Positions 1 to 5,746 of a stretch of 5,746 nucleotides of DNA are shown piece after piece (positions within the stretch are counted from its first letter, which is position 1; the number at the start of each line of letters is the position of its first letter). The DNA is from Candidatus Pacearchaeota archaeon (GTDB taxonomy: Archaea > Nanobdellota > Nanobdellia > Pacearchaeales > GW2011-AR1). Both the position numbers and the translations under genes were made by a program. The notes below the pieces were generated by a model. The model did not search any database and had not been told where the DNA came from. It saw only the letters and a program-made list of their open reading frames with translations. The stretch covers positions 5,223 through 10,968 of the forward strand of contig NZCB01000012.1 of the NCBI GenBank assembly GCA_002688165.1, given 5' to 3'.

Positions 1-23
1 GCGGTTAAGAGCGCTTATCGAGA

Positions 24-668
24 TTAATTAATACACATACCCTCATTGCAGCCGAGAGAAGTACCACAATCATCAACTAATTGTTCATTGAAACTTATAT
101 TGCAAGTACTATTCTCAGTCCCAGGATCTAAACATGTCCATGTTAGATAATCTTGATAAACGTTATCTAATGAACAGAAAGTATCTCCAACAAAATCATT
201 TATACCGCATTCAAAATCAAATTCACAATCAAATAAAAAACTATTAATACATTCTCCTTCAAAACATCCAATAAAACATTCTTCAATTAATTTTCTGTTT
301 ATATTTTCATTACATCTACCATTACAACTAAATTCATGGACTTTTTCATAAACTTTATCGCCTATGCAATATGGCTCTCCGGAAAAATTATCTCCGCATT
401 CAATATCTTCTAAACATTCTAATTTGTTTTTATTTTGGTTATCGATTTCTTCCTTATAGTCTAATTCTAATATTTCCAAATCTAATGGGTCGATATAATC
501 CTCCTTGATAATGTAACTATTTCCTTTAACAATTAGTGGCTCCAAACTAATAAATTCATTTGCATCTCTTTTTTCTATATTATTAGATTCATTAATAAAA
601 TAGGTTCCTAGTAATAACATTATTATTAAGAATATGAATAATAGGAACGGCATTAATTTTCTTTCCAT
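24..668 (-). CDS. Membrane-anchored protein with two 8-Cys modules
   Basis: A 214-residue exported protein of unknown function. It opens with a short basic segment (MERK) and a hydrophobic stretch at about residues 7-25, which could be a signal anchor or an uncleaved signal peptide. An acidic linker follows at about 26-84. Two cysteine modules then fill the rest: residues 85-140 (Cys 85, 91, 101, 115, 119, 131, 135, 140) and 148-212 (Cys 148, 154, 165, 179, 189, 201, 207, 212). All 16 Cys fall in the modules, which suggests disulfides on the outside of the cell. The modules are the same type as the five L modules of the large protein at 3401-5746. The first matches its L0 and the second its L4. 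The ATG lies 5 nt after the stop of the preceding gene with no visible Shine-Dalgarno, so translation is probably coupled within the operon. It ends in TAA, with the last Cys two residues before the end, so it looks complete. A structural or binding role at the surface is inferred. Confidence 0.85.
   Translation of the reverse strand: MERKLMPFLLFIFLIIMLLLGTYFINESNNIEKRDANEFISLEPLIVKGNSYIIKEDYIDPLDLEILELDYKEEIDNQNKNKLECLEDIECGDNFSGEPYCIGDKVYEKVHEFSCNGRCNENINRKLIEECFIGCFEGECINSFLFDCEFDFECGINDFVGDTFCSLDNVYQDYLTWTCLDPGTENSTCNISFNEQLVDDCGTSLGCNEGMCIN
33..416 (-). repeat. Two tandem 8-Cys (L-type) protein modules, A and B
   Basis: Module A is 416-249 and module B is 227-33. B has the spacing C-x5-C-x10-C-x13-C-x9-C-x11-C-x5-C-x4-C. 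A has x9 in the second gap and only x3 in the fourth, where the NPGT loop is shortened. B carries DPGT between its fourth and fifth Cys, like the large protein. The homology shows in protein spacing and motifs, and the two modules have largely diverged at DNA level. Confidence 0.8.
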
Positions 669-673
669 TAAAA

Positions 674-2593
674 TTAGTTATGTGAGAAACTATAAACTAC
701 AAAACTACCAATTCCTGCAAATATGATCAGAAGTACTAGAAATAAGTTTCTAAAAAAACTAGAGCCTCCATCAGTTCCTAAATCCTCTTCTTTTATGTCT
801 TTGTTTATAACACCTAGATTTATATTTTTAATAGTTCCAAGAGAATCTTCATTGCCGCAAATTCCTAGAGTAATTATTTTATCAGCATATTCTTTTTGAT
901 TTCCATAACTAATTTCAGTTCTAAGGGTATATGGTCCTGATTTGATATTATCAGGTATATTCAAATTAAATTCTCTTTTTTCAGAATCATCTTTATCAAA
1001 CTTTTCCAACTTAAATCCTTCAGTTTGTTCATCAATTTTTAATTTACTATTTTTTAATTTAATATAAACTTCTTGGTCTTCATTACCTATATTTTGCACA
1101 TAAACTTTCAAATTTAAGGGATCTCCACAGATTAATTCATTTTGTTTAATTTCAATTTTATCAATTATAACTTCATTATCTTTTCTAACAAGATCTATTT
1201 TTTTAAATTCTTGATTGCATTGATCATCATTGATGACAGTTAAAAGTGCATAGTTGTTGTCTGCATCTAGATTGACGCCTATATCAAATTCAAAGCCGAT
1301 AATTTTATTTTTATTTTTATTTATACTAAGGGTTTTACTATCTTTTTCAATAATTTTGTTATCAGTTATATCATAAAAATATGTCTTTATTTTAAAATCC
1401 TTATCTTGATTTAAATCGTTACTAATTTTTAGTGTTGGAGAAATTTTATCTCCTATATTGAAGTCTTCATTATTATCAATATTGGTAAATTCAATATCTA
1501 TATCATTATTTTTGCTAGAGCATGTGTCTGCCTTATCAAAATTAGGTTCATCTAAACTGCAAGTTACTGAACAACAATTATTGCTATTGCTAGATTCTAA
1601 TATATTGCCATTACAGATTTCCTCACTTGTACAAATATCTCCTCCTTGCACACTACAAGTTAATGTACTTGAATCAATAACTGTTACTTGCCAATTTTGT
1701 TCAACAGTAAATCTATTGTCACTAACAACTGCAATAACTTCATAAGTACCTATTGCTTTATTGAAAATATAAGTATCTCCTGAACCACTAGATTGTCCGT
1801 CAACTTTCCAATTAACAGTAACTTCTTCTAAATTGTCTGCATCACTATAGGTTACACTAAATGTATTATTTGTATTTTCAATAAGTTCTGCATTAGCAGT
1901 TGGTGAAAAACTTTCAATTACTGGTGCTTGATAATTTGGCGAATCCTCTAACCACTCTATAGAATTTCTAAATAGATCTTCAGCATCAGAATCCCAATTG
2001 TTTGCTTCGGTTAAACCAAAATATAAATTTTTTTCAAAAATTTCTTTATCTCTATCTGTACAACTACTATCTATTAATAATGAATCGATATCTAATGCTA
2101 AAATTATTGGTTTAGTTATATCAAATTTTGAAACTAGTATGTCTGAGTTAATTGGAAAACAGCCAGATAAATATTCCATATATGATTGACTAGTATAAAC
2201 TTGCCTTGATTCTAAGGAATAACCTTCAGTAATACCTTCAGATTTATCAATTCTAATGTGCCTTCCACTAGTAACGCCATAACTTGCACCCAATCCCTTT
2301 TTTTTAGCGGCATTATTGCTCATAAATAATGTTTTAGTATTAGTATGATCAAAAATATTGTTTATATCATTGACGCTTTCTGAGACAATAATTAAGTCAT
2401 ATAAACTTTCATCAAAAGTAACATCATCCAATATTGTAGTCGCATGTCCTTCATTATTTAGAAAATTTTTGATGGTTTGTTCATCTATATCAAGATTACT
2501 TGGAGATTTTACAACATAACCTATGTCAAATCCATTAACTAAATTAATAGATAAAAATAGGAATATAAAAGATAAATAAAAATATTTATTCAT
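674..2593 (-). CDS. Multidomain surface protein: GATase1/ThuA-like, Ig/PKD, Cys motif, CARDB-like, C-terminal TM
   Basis: A 639-residue surface protein, probably held at the outer face of the membrane. Residues 1-21 are a signal peptide ending near NLVNG. Residues 22-217 resemble the ThuA/class I glutamine-amidotransferase-like fold: an opening strand (IGYVV), a helix, YDLIIVSESV, and a closing YFGLTE...LFRNSIEWL. No Cys nucleophile elbow is visible, so catalysis is unlikely. Residues 223-306 look like a PKD/Ig domain (YSDAD, VNWKVDG, VVSDN, WQVTV). Residues 313-345 form a compact motif, C-x7-C-x5-C-x12-CC-x3-C. Two beta-sandwich segments follow at about 358-470 and 474-577, the second CARDB-like. 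A transmembrane helix at about 616-635 leaves a five-residue tail. The ATG overlaps the stop of the preceding gene as ATGA, which indicates translational coupling. The domain chain resembles DPANN surface or S-layer-like proteins. The ligand is unknown. It carries an A8 run in the coding strand at 2298-2305. Confidence 0.85.
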   Translation of the reverse strand: MNKYFYLSFIFLFLSINLVNGFDIGYVVKSPSNLDIDEQTIKNFLNNEGHATTILDDVTFDESLYDLIIVSESVNDINNIFDHTNTKTLFMSNNAAKKKGLGASYGVTSGRHIRIDKSEGITEGYSLESRQVYTSQSYMEYLSGCFPINSDILVSKFDITKPIILALDIDSLLIDSSCTDRDKEIFEKNLYFGLTEANNWDSDAEDLFRNSIEWLEDSPNYQAPVIESFSPTANAELIENTNNTFSVTYSDADNLEEVTVNWKVDGQSSGSGDTYIFNKAIGTYEVIAVVSDNRFTVEQNWQVTVIDSSTLTCSVQGGDICTSEEICNGNILESSNSNNCCSVTCSLDEPNFDKADTCSSKNNDIDIEFTNIDNNEDFNIGDKISPTLKISNDLNQDKDFKIKTYFYDITDNKIIEKDSKTLSINKNKNKIIGFEFDIGVNLDADNNYALLTVINDDQCNQEFKKIDLVRKDNEVIIDKIEIKQNELICGDPLNLKVYVQNIGNEDQEVYIKLKNSKLKIDEQTEGFKLEKFDKDDSEKREFNLNIPDNIKSGPYTLRTEISYGNQKEYADKIITLGICGNEDSLGTIKNINLGVINKDIKEEDLGTDGGSSFFRNLFLVLLIIFAGIGSFVVYSFSHN

Positions 2594-3279
2594 TCATCTA
2601 AACTCTTTTTTGGTTTAATTGGAATTAGTTTCTCTGAATTTATTTTTTTAAGATGTTTACTCGCAATAGTTAATAAAATTAATAATGAGATAAATAAGAT
2701 TATTGTAAAGGTGCCTCCCAAAATTGTTAATCCCATATTTTTATTTTCTGATTCTTCAGAGCCTAGGGCAGATTTATCTTTGTTTTTGCCAACACTAACT
2801 TCTCCATTAACCTTTTCTCCTTCTACAACTTTTTCATCATCCTTGAAGATGTCAAAAATACTCCCTGCATCCTTATTTCCTTCTTCAGGAATTACAATTA
2901 TTGTGGAACTTAGACCTACGCCATTTCCTCCATCTATTGGAGCAAATTTAACATTAATTTTTGTTTCAGTGGTACCAGAGTTTCTAACATCGATTGTGAA
3001 GAGAGCTTTTTTCTCTTCTCCAGCATTTAATCTAAACTTATTATTTTTTATTTTAATATCTTCAACTAAATCTCCTGTAACACTTAATTCTATGTCCACT
3101 GCAATGTCATTGATATTTTTAACAAGAATGCTTCTTTCAATACTGTCTCCTATTTCTGGCCTTAGTATCATCCTAGCATTTCCAATACTTCCAGTTATTG
3201 CATAAATGCTGCTAATGAAACTTAATGTTAAAACAATTATGAATATACTGCTTATTATTTTCTTGTTACCTATTTTCAT
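2590..3279 (-). CDS. Ig-like type I membrane protein, first gene of the operon
   Basis: A 229-residue membrane protein with no cysteine. Residues 1-27 form a signal peptide: basic KIGNKK, a hydrophobic core, then SIYA before the cut. Residues 28-130 form one beta-sandwich, Ig-like domain with the features of archaeal NEW3/CARDB-like folds: SILVKN, VDIELSV, NAGEEKKALF and GTTETKINV. A low-complexity charged linker covers about 131-180. One transmembrane helix lies at about 182-204, followed by a Lys-rich cytoplasmic tail of 25 residues, so the topology is N-out/C-in. I recall similar small proteins as common hypotheticals in DPANN archaea; that is from memory and unverified. The ATG lies about 27 bp downstream of a TATA-like box with no Shine-Dalgarno, consistent with a leaderless message. 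The gene overlaps the next by ATGA. A scaffold or anchor role for neighbouring surface proteins is inferred. Confidence 0.85.
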   Translation of the reverse strand: MKIGNKKIISSIFIIVLTLSFISSIYAITGSIGNARMILRPEIGDSIERSILVKNINDIAVDIELSVTGDLVEDIKIKNNKFRLNAGEEKKALFTIDVRNSGTTETKINVKFAPIDGGNGVGLSSTIIVIPEEGNKDAGSIFDIFKDDEKVVEGEKVNGEVSVGKNKDKSALGSEESENKNMGLTILGGTFTIILFISLLILLTIASKHLKKINSEKLIPIKPKKSLDE

Positions 3280-3300
3280 GATAACAGAATTACTATTTTC

Positions 3301-3312
3301 TTTTTAAATACT
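3301..3312 (-). promoter_or_regulatory. Archaeal TATA-like promoter for the three-gene operon
   Basis: On the minus strand this reads AGTATTTAAAAA. Its core TATTTAAA resembles an archaeal TATA box, and AT-rich sequence with two A residues precedes it at the expected BRE position. The box centre is near 3306, about 27 bp before the A of the ATG at 3279. Archaeal transcription usually starts about 25 bp from the TATA centre, so the start would fall at or next to the ATG, giving a leaderless mRNA. The AT-rich background makes chance TATA-like matches common, so confidence is moderate. Confidence 0.5.
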
Positions 3313-3318
3313 ATTGAC

Positions 3319-3360
3319 AAATAAAATGATTAAAGAGAAACAACGAATATAAAATAGATA
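3319..3360 (-). terminator. Possible T-rich terminator after the large Cys-rich gene
   Basis: About 40 nt past the stop codon of the large gene, the minus strand becomes T-rich with several short T runs (ATTTTAT, TTGTTTCTCTTTA, CATTTTATTT). Archaeal RNA polymerase can terminate at oligo-T tracts without a hairpin, and none is evident here. The longest pure T run is only four, and the background is AT-rich, so this is a weak call. The rest of the 121-bp gap holds the promoter and nothing else I can name. Confidence 0.22.
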
Positions 3361-3400
3361 ACTACAAGGTGAGATTTATTTGTTACTGATTATGACAATT

Positions 3401-5746
3401 TTATAGGCAATCATTTAGAGGATTGGTACATTGTATGCTATTTATGTGCCTATTGCCTCCAGTACATCCATTCTGAGTCTTCCAAACCCCATTACTATAA
3501 TATGCTATTGTATTGTCATGACAACTTGACCAAGTGCCTGAGTCTGTTATGGTGGCTGTAGAATATCCTTTCATGTTACATAATTGAGTAGCACTTGCAC
3601 CACCATCATAATATTTTAATGCTAATCCTGAGCAGTAGGTATTGCCATTTGATTCATAAAATTCATCATAACATATATTGTTATTCCAATCAATTACATT
3701 TGAGTCTTGTAGGAAGATTCTATCTTGAGTATGGGCAAAATTAAAAATATTAGGGGGTGGCGTGCATATAGGAATACATTGAGAATTGGTGCAAGTATTA
3801 TCTGGCCCACATAAATCTAAGTCAGTGCCTTCATCTATATTTCCATCACAATTATTATCAATACCATCACATACTTCTAGAGCTCCTGGATTTATGTTAA
3901 ATTCGTTATCATTACAATCAATGTCTTTTCCATCATCATCTAATCCTCCAGAACAATCATCATAACCATCATTATCATTATCCATACAATCATTAACACA
4001 TTGATCAGTTAAACAAATTTCTCCAGCTAGGCATGTTTCTATTAATTCTGCATTTGTTTCCGCATCACAGAAACTTCCACTAGTTCCAGCATTTGTACAA
4101 CTTAAATCTCTAAAATCTTGGTAAACATTATTTTCAAGACAGAATGGAGTGCCTACAAAACTATCTAATCCGCAATCATTATCTTGAAAACAACTAATAA
4201 CATCATGGCTGCAATAACTATCTATTGAACCTCCAAATCTACAGACATCAATAGTATTTTCATTTCCATCATTGCAATCATCTTGAGTATTGCATCTTAG
4301 ACAACTTCCTTGATTACATGCATAGGCACATTCATAAACTTCTACTGCATCGATACTATTACTACAAAAACTAGCTTCAGTTCCAGCAGAATTACAAGAA
4401 AAACTGGCAAAATTTCTTAATATCTTCTTATCATTGCAGAATAATTCTCCAGTATATCTATTGGTCCCACAATCATTATTATTTGAGCATAAAACATCTT
4501 CATGTGTGCACATACTATCTATGGTTCCTGGGTTCAAGCAAATGTCTGTAGTTTCATCATTCCCGTCCTCACATTCATTATCATTGTTGCAAGTGATAGT
4601 TATGCAGGTTCCAGTATTACATGTATCGCTACATTCATTAACTATTAATGATTCAATTGTTTGTGTACAACTAGAGCTTATGGTTCCAGGATTTTCACAA
4701 TCATAAGATCTATAATCTTGAACAACATTATTTTCATTACAAGATAATCCATTAACAAAACCATCAATACCACAATCAAAATCTTCTAAACATAATATTT
4801 CCTCATATGAACAATAGCTATCGCTTTCCCCCATGTTTGAACAAATATCTAGCGTATAATCATCATTATCATTGCAATCTAGATTATTAAGGCATTCAAT
4901 AGATTCATGACTGCAATAGCTATTTAATGTGCCTGCATTTAAACATTCATCAAAGGTATAATCATTATTATCTTGACAATCATTATTTGTATTGCATCCA
5001 ATACTAATGCAACTTCCTGCTGAACAAGTATCACTACATTCTGTGATCAATCTAGCCTCAACTTCTTGTGTACAACTAGAGCTTATGGTTCCAGGATTTT
5101 CACAAGTAAAGTCTATATAATTTTGATAAATATCTTTATTGTTTCCCCCATCACAAAACCTTCCATCAAAAAATCCATCTAATCCACAATCAGATTCTGT
5201 GTTACACTCAATTTCAACACAAGATCCTAATGAACAAACATTCCCAGTTCCACAATTCCCATCATTTTCATCTACTTGATTATTACAGTTATTATCTTTA
5301 TTATCACAAATTTCATATGCATTTGGATGTATTGTATTATCATTATCATTGCAATCTAGAGGTTTTCCATCATCACCTTCTTCACCAATATTACAATCAT
5401 CATAACCATCATTATCATTATCAAAACAGATACATTCTCCATTTTGACAATTGCTAGTGCAAACTTTGACTATATTTGTAATTATGTCTCCTACACATGC
5501 TGATTGGATTGTTCCGGGGTTTTCACATTGAGGTTCTTTAGTATCTTGTGCAACATTTTTACCTATGCAATAAGGCTCTCCTAAATCTATATCTTCACAA
5601 TCATTATTATTTTCGCAAGTGATACTTACATGCCCTACACATTCTTCTAACAATTCTACAACATCTTCAGTCCAATAGTTGCTTTCAATTATTCCAAAGA
5701 AACAGATATTATCTTCTGCTACTTCTCCATTTTCTAATTCTAAACC
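3401..5746 (-). CDS. Large Cys-rich modular surface protein with MopE-type motifs (5' partial)
   Basis: The reading frame is open from the TAA at 3401-3403 to the window edge. The TTG at 5653 is an internal Leu codon, not a convincing start, so the N-terminus and any signal peptide lie outside. The 781 visible residues hold about 82 Cys and are Asp/Asn-rich and acidic. The order, in visible numbering, is: a divergent lead-in at 1-43; L0 at 44-105; MopE-type motif 1 at 107-165; L1 181-246; S1 251-284; S2 285-318; L2 319-381; S3 386-419; L3 420-482; S4 485-518; L4 519-583; MopE-type motif 2 at 587-646; and a C-terminal domain at about 661-781. L modules have 8 Cys and S modules have 4. The MopE motifs carry DxDxDG-type loops expected to bind Ca2+. 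No transmembrane helix is visible, so anchoring would depend on the missing N-terminus or on partners. A structural or adhesive extracellular role is inferred. Confidence 0.85.
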   Translation of the reverse strand, partial: GLELENGEVAEDNICFFGIIESNYWTEDVVELLEECVGHVSITCENNNDCEDIDLGEPYCIGKNVAQDTKEPQCENPGTIQSACVGDIITNIVKVCTSNCQNGECICFDNDNDGYDDCNIGEEGDDGKPLDCNDNDNTIHPNAYEICDNKDNNCNNQVDENDGNCGTGNVCSLGSCVEIECNTESDCGLDGFFDGRFCDGGNNKDIYQNYIDFTCENPGTISSSCTQEVEARLITECSDTCSAGSCISIGCNTNNDCQDNNDYTFDECLNAGTLNSYCSHESIECLNNLDCNDNDDYTLDICSNMGESDSYCSYEEILCLEDFDCGIDGFVNGLSCNENNVVQDYRSYDCENPGTISSSCTQTIESLIVNECSDTCNTGTCITITCNNDNECEDGNDETTDICLNPGTIDSMCTHEDVLCSNNNDCGTNRYTGELFCNDKKILRNFASFSCNSAGTEASFCSNSIDAVEVYECAYACNQGSCLRCNTQDDCNDGNENTIDVCRFGGSIDSYCSHDVISCFQDNDCGLDSFVGTPFCLENNVYQDFRDLSCTNAGTSGSFCDAETNAELIETCLAGEICLTDQCVNDCMDNDNDGYDDCSGGLDDDGKDIDCNDNEFNINPGALEVCDGIDNNCDGNIDEGTDLDLCGPDNTCTNSQCIPICTPPPNIFNFAHTQDRIFLQDSNVIDWNNNICYDEFYESNGNTYCSGLALKYYDGGASATQLCNMKGYSTATITDSGTWSSCHDNTIAYYSNGVWKTQNGCTGGNRHINSIQCTNPLNDCL
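3404..3766 (-). other. C-terminal Cys-containing domain, faintly SRCR-like
   Basis: These last ~121 residues differ from the repeats: fewer Cys, more aromatic residues, and a PPP hinge at the start. The ASATQLCNMKGYSTA segment recalls the conserved A..vCrqLGy.ga helix of scavenger receptor Cys-rich domains. The final INSIQCTNPLNDCL recalls their C.g.e.sl.dC ending. The total length and the eight cysteines from the CTPPP start onward are compatible, but other SRCR landmarks are not obvious. It may be a distinct lectin-like domain. Confidence 0.4.
3809..3988 (-). other. MopE-type putative metal-binding motif 2
   Basis: The segment begins CMDNDNDGYDDC, continues with DIDCNDNEFNINPGALE, and closes with EVCDGIDNNCDGNIDEG and then a Cys. 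This is the signature of the 'putative metal-binding motif' repeat named after MopE. Several Asp/Asn residues sit at alternating positions, as in Ca2+ loops. It lies just after L4 and closes the Cys-module array. Confidence 0.85.
3953..3982 (-). repeat. 30-bp direct repeat, copy 1 (MopE motif 2)
   Basis: Identical to 5393-5422 over 30 bp. It encodes DNDNDGYDDC, the Asp-rich loop of the MopE-type motif. The offset is 1440 bp, exactly 480 codons. Confidence 0.85.
4661..4700 (-). repeat. 40-bp perfect direct repeat, copy 1 (in L2)
   Basis: Identical over 40 bp to 5066-5105. It encodes the CENPGTISSSCTQ segment of module L2. Identity at synonymous positions shows a recent duplication or gene conversion between L1 and L2. 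Confidence 0.9.
5066..5105 (-). repeat. 40-bp perfect direct repeat, copy 2 (in L1)
   Basis: Partner of 4661-4700, offset by 405 bp, which is an exact multiple of three. Recombination between the copies would therefore keep the frame while deleting or adding an L-S-S block. The flanking bases diverge immediately. Confidence 0.9.
5252..5428 (-). other. MopE-type putative metal-binding motif 1
   Basis: The segment begins CFDNDNDGYDDC, followed by LDCNDNDNTIHPNAYE and ICDNKDNNCNNQVDEN and a closing Cys. It is a full match to the MopE-type repeat, including the IHPxAxE segment and the CDxxDNNC segment. It sits between L0 and L1. Ca2+ binding is expected from the family pattern and not shown here. 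Confidence 0.87.
5393..5422 (-). repeat. 30-bp direct repeat, copy 2 (MopE motif 1)
   Basis: Partner of 3953-3982. The same codons are used for the whole Asp-rich loop although the rest of the two motifs differs, which suggests a recent common origin or conversion. Confidence 0.85.
5432..5617 (-). repeat. 8-Cys protein module L0
   Basis: First recognisable L module of the large protein. Its Cys spacing is x5, x9, x13, x9, x11, x3, x4. The x9 second gap and the GEPYCIG motif are shared with module A of the small protein at 24-668, but not with L1-L4. Residues upstream of it (36 and 44 in visible numbering are Cys) do not fit the pattern. Confidence 0.8.

Larger units (their letters stand above)
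3998..5206 (-). repeat. Array of 8-Cys (L1-L4) and 4-Cys (S1-S4) protein modules
   Basis: Positions on the minus strand are L1 5206-5009, S1 4996-4895, S2 4894-4793, L2 4792-4604, S3 4591-4490, L3 4489-4301, S4 4294-4193 and L4 4192-3998. The L spacing is C-x5-C-x10-C-x13-C-x9-C-x11-C-x3-C-x4-C. L1 has x16 in the third gap and L4 has x5 in the sixth. The S spacing is exactly C-x5-C-x10-C-x9-C in all four copies, with six residues before the next module. Both types share an NPGT-like turn (NPGT, NAGT, SAGT) before the last Cys of the C-x9-C pair. Confidence 0.85.

Noticed and set aside
1..75. A complete plus-strand tRNA beginning left of the window
   Set aside because: After the D-arm-like bases no paired anticodon arm with U33 and no GGTTC-type T-arm can be drawn, and the region codes for the conserved Cys end of the small protein.
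2711..3205. Long plus-strand open frame opposite the Ig-like gene
   Set aside because: It is antisense to a well-supported gene with a signal peptide, Ig domain and membrane helix. Its composition (Pro/Ser/Leu) is a shadow of Glu/Asp/Lys codons.
3280..3400. A small gene or structured RNA in the intergenic gap
   Set aside because: The gap is AT-rich with no convincing hairpin or coding frame. A T-rich tract and a promoter explain it.
3953..5422. CRISPR-like array from the repeated DNA in the Cys-rich gene
   Set aside because: The repeats are in-frame coding repeats of different lengths and uneven spacing, explained by protein modules.
5230..5457. Plus-strand frame rich in His and Tyr
   Set aside because: It is the antisense of the Asp/Asn-rich MopE region: GAT/AAT codons read backwards give His/Tyr/Ile. 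It has no independent signal.
5651..5653. TTG as the start codon of the large Cys-rich gene
   Set aside because: The frame continues open upstream for 31 more codons to the window edge, including further protein-like sequence, and there is no signal peptide after this TTG.

Overview
The window is AT-rich, and every supported gene lies on the minus strand. It carries four genes for exported or membrane-anchored proteins and no recognisable housekeeping gene. The likely source is an archaeon, probably a DPANN-type lineage such as Woesearchaeota or Pacearchaeota. The evidence is an archaeal-type TATA element placed for leaderless transcription, no clear Shine-Dalgarno before any visible start codon, small Ig-like membrane proteins, and large Cys/Asp-rich surface proteins with MopE-type metal-binding motifs. 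TGA is used as a stop and TGG as Trp. The lineage is inferred from style and remembered families, not from a marker gene.

In transcription order (right to left): (1) 5746-3401 is the 3' part of a large, acidic, extremely cysteine-rich protein, about 82 Cys in 781 visible residues. Its frame is open to the window edge, so its true start is outside. It is a modular chain: five copies of an 8-Cys module (L), four copies of a 34-residue 4-Cys module (S), two Asp-rich MopE-type motifs framing the L1-L4/S1-S4 block, and a C-terminal Cys-containing domain faintly like SRCR. (2) 3400-3280 is a 121-bp intergenic stretch with a T-rich tract and a TATA-like box about 27 bp before the next ATG. (3) 3279-2590, 2593-674 and 668-24 form a tight operon, with an ATGA overlap and then a 5-nt gap. 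They encode a cysteine-free Ig-like type I membrane protein, a multidomain surface protein (GATase1/ThuA-like fold, PKD/Ig domain, Cys knot motif, two CARDB-like beta-sandwiches, C-terminal membrane anchor), and a short membrane-anchored protein with two more 8-Cys L modules. (4) 23-1 is a short GC-richer tail.

The genes read as one cell-surface locus. The same 8-Cys module occurs in the large upstream protein and in the last operon gene. The two modules of the small protein match specifically the first and the last L module of the large one. A reasonable inference is a disulfide- and Ca2+-stabilised envelope or adhesion apparatus, with the small protein as a membrane-tethered partner or paralogue. 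No biochemical function can be read directly from the sequence.
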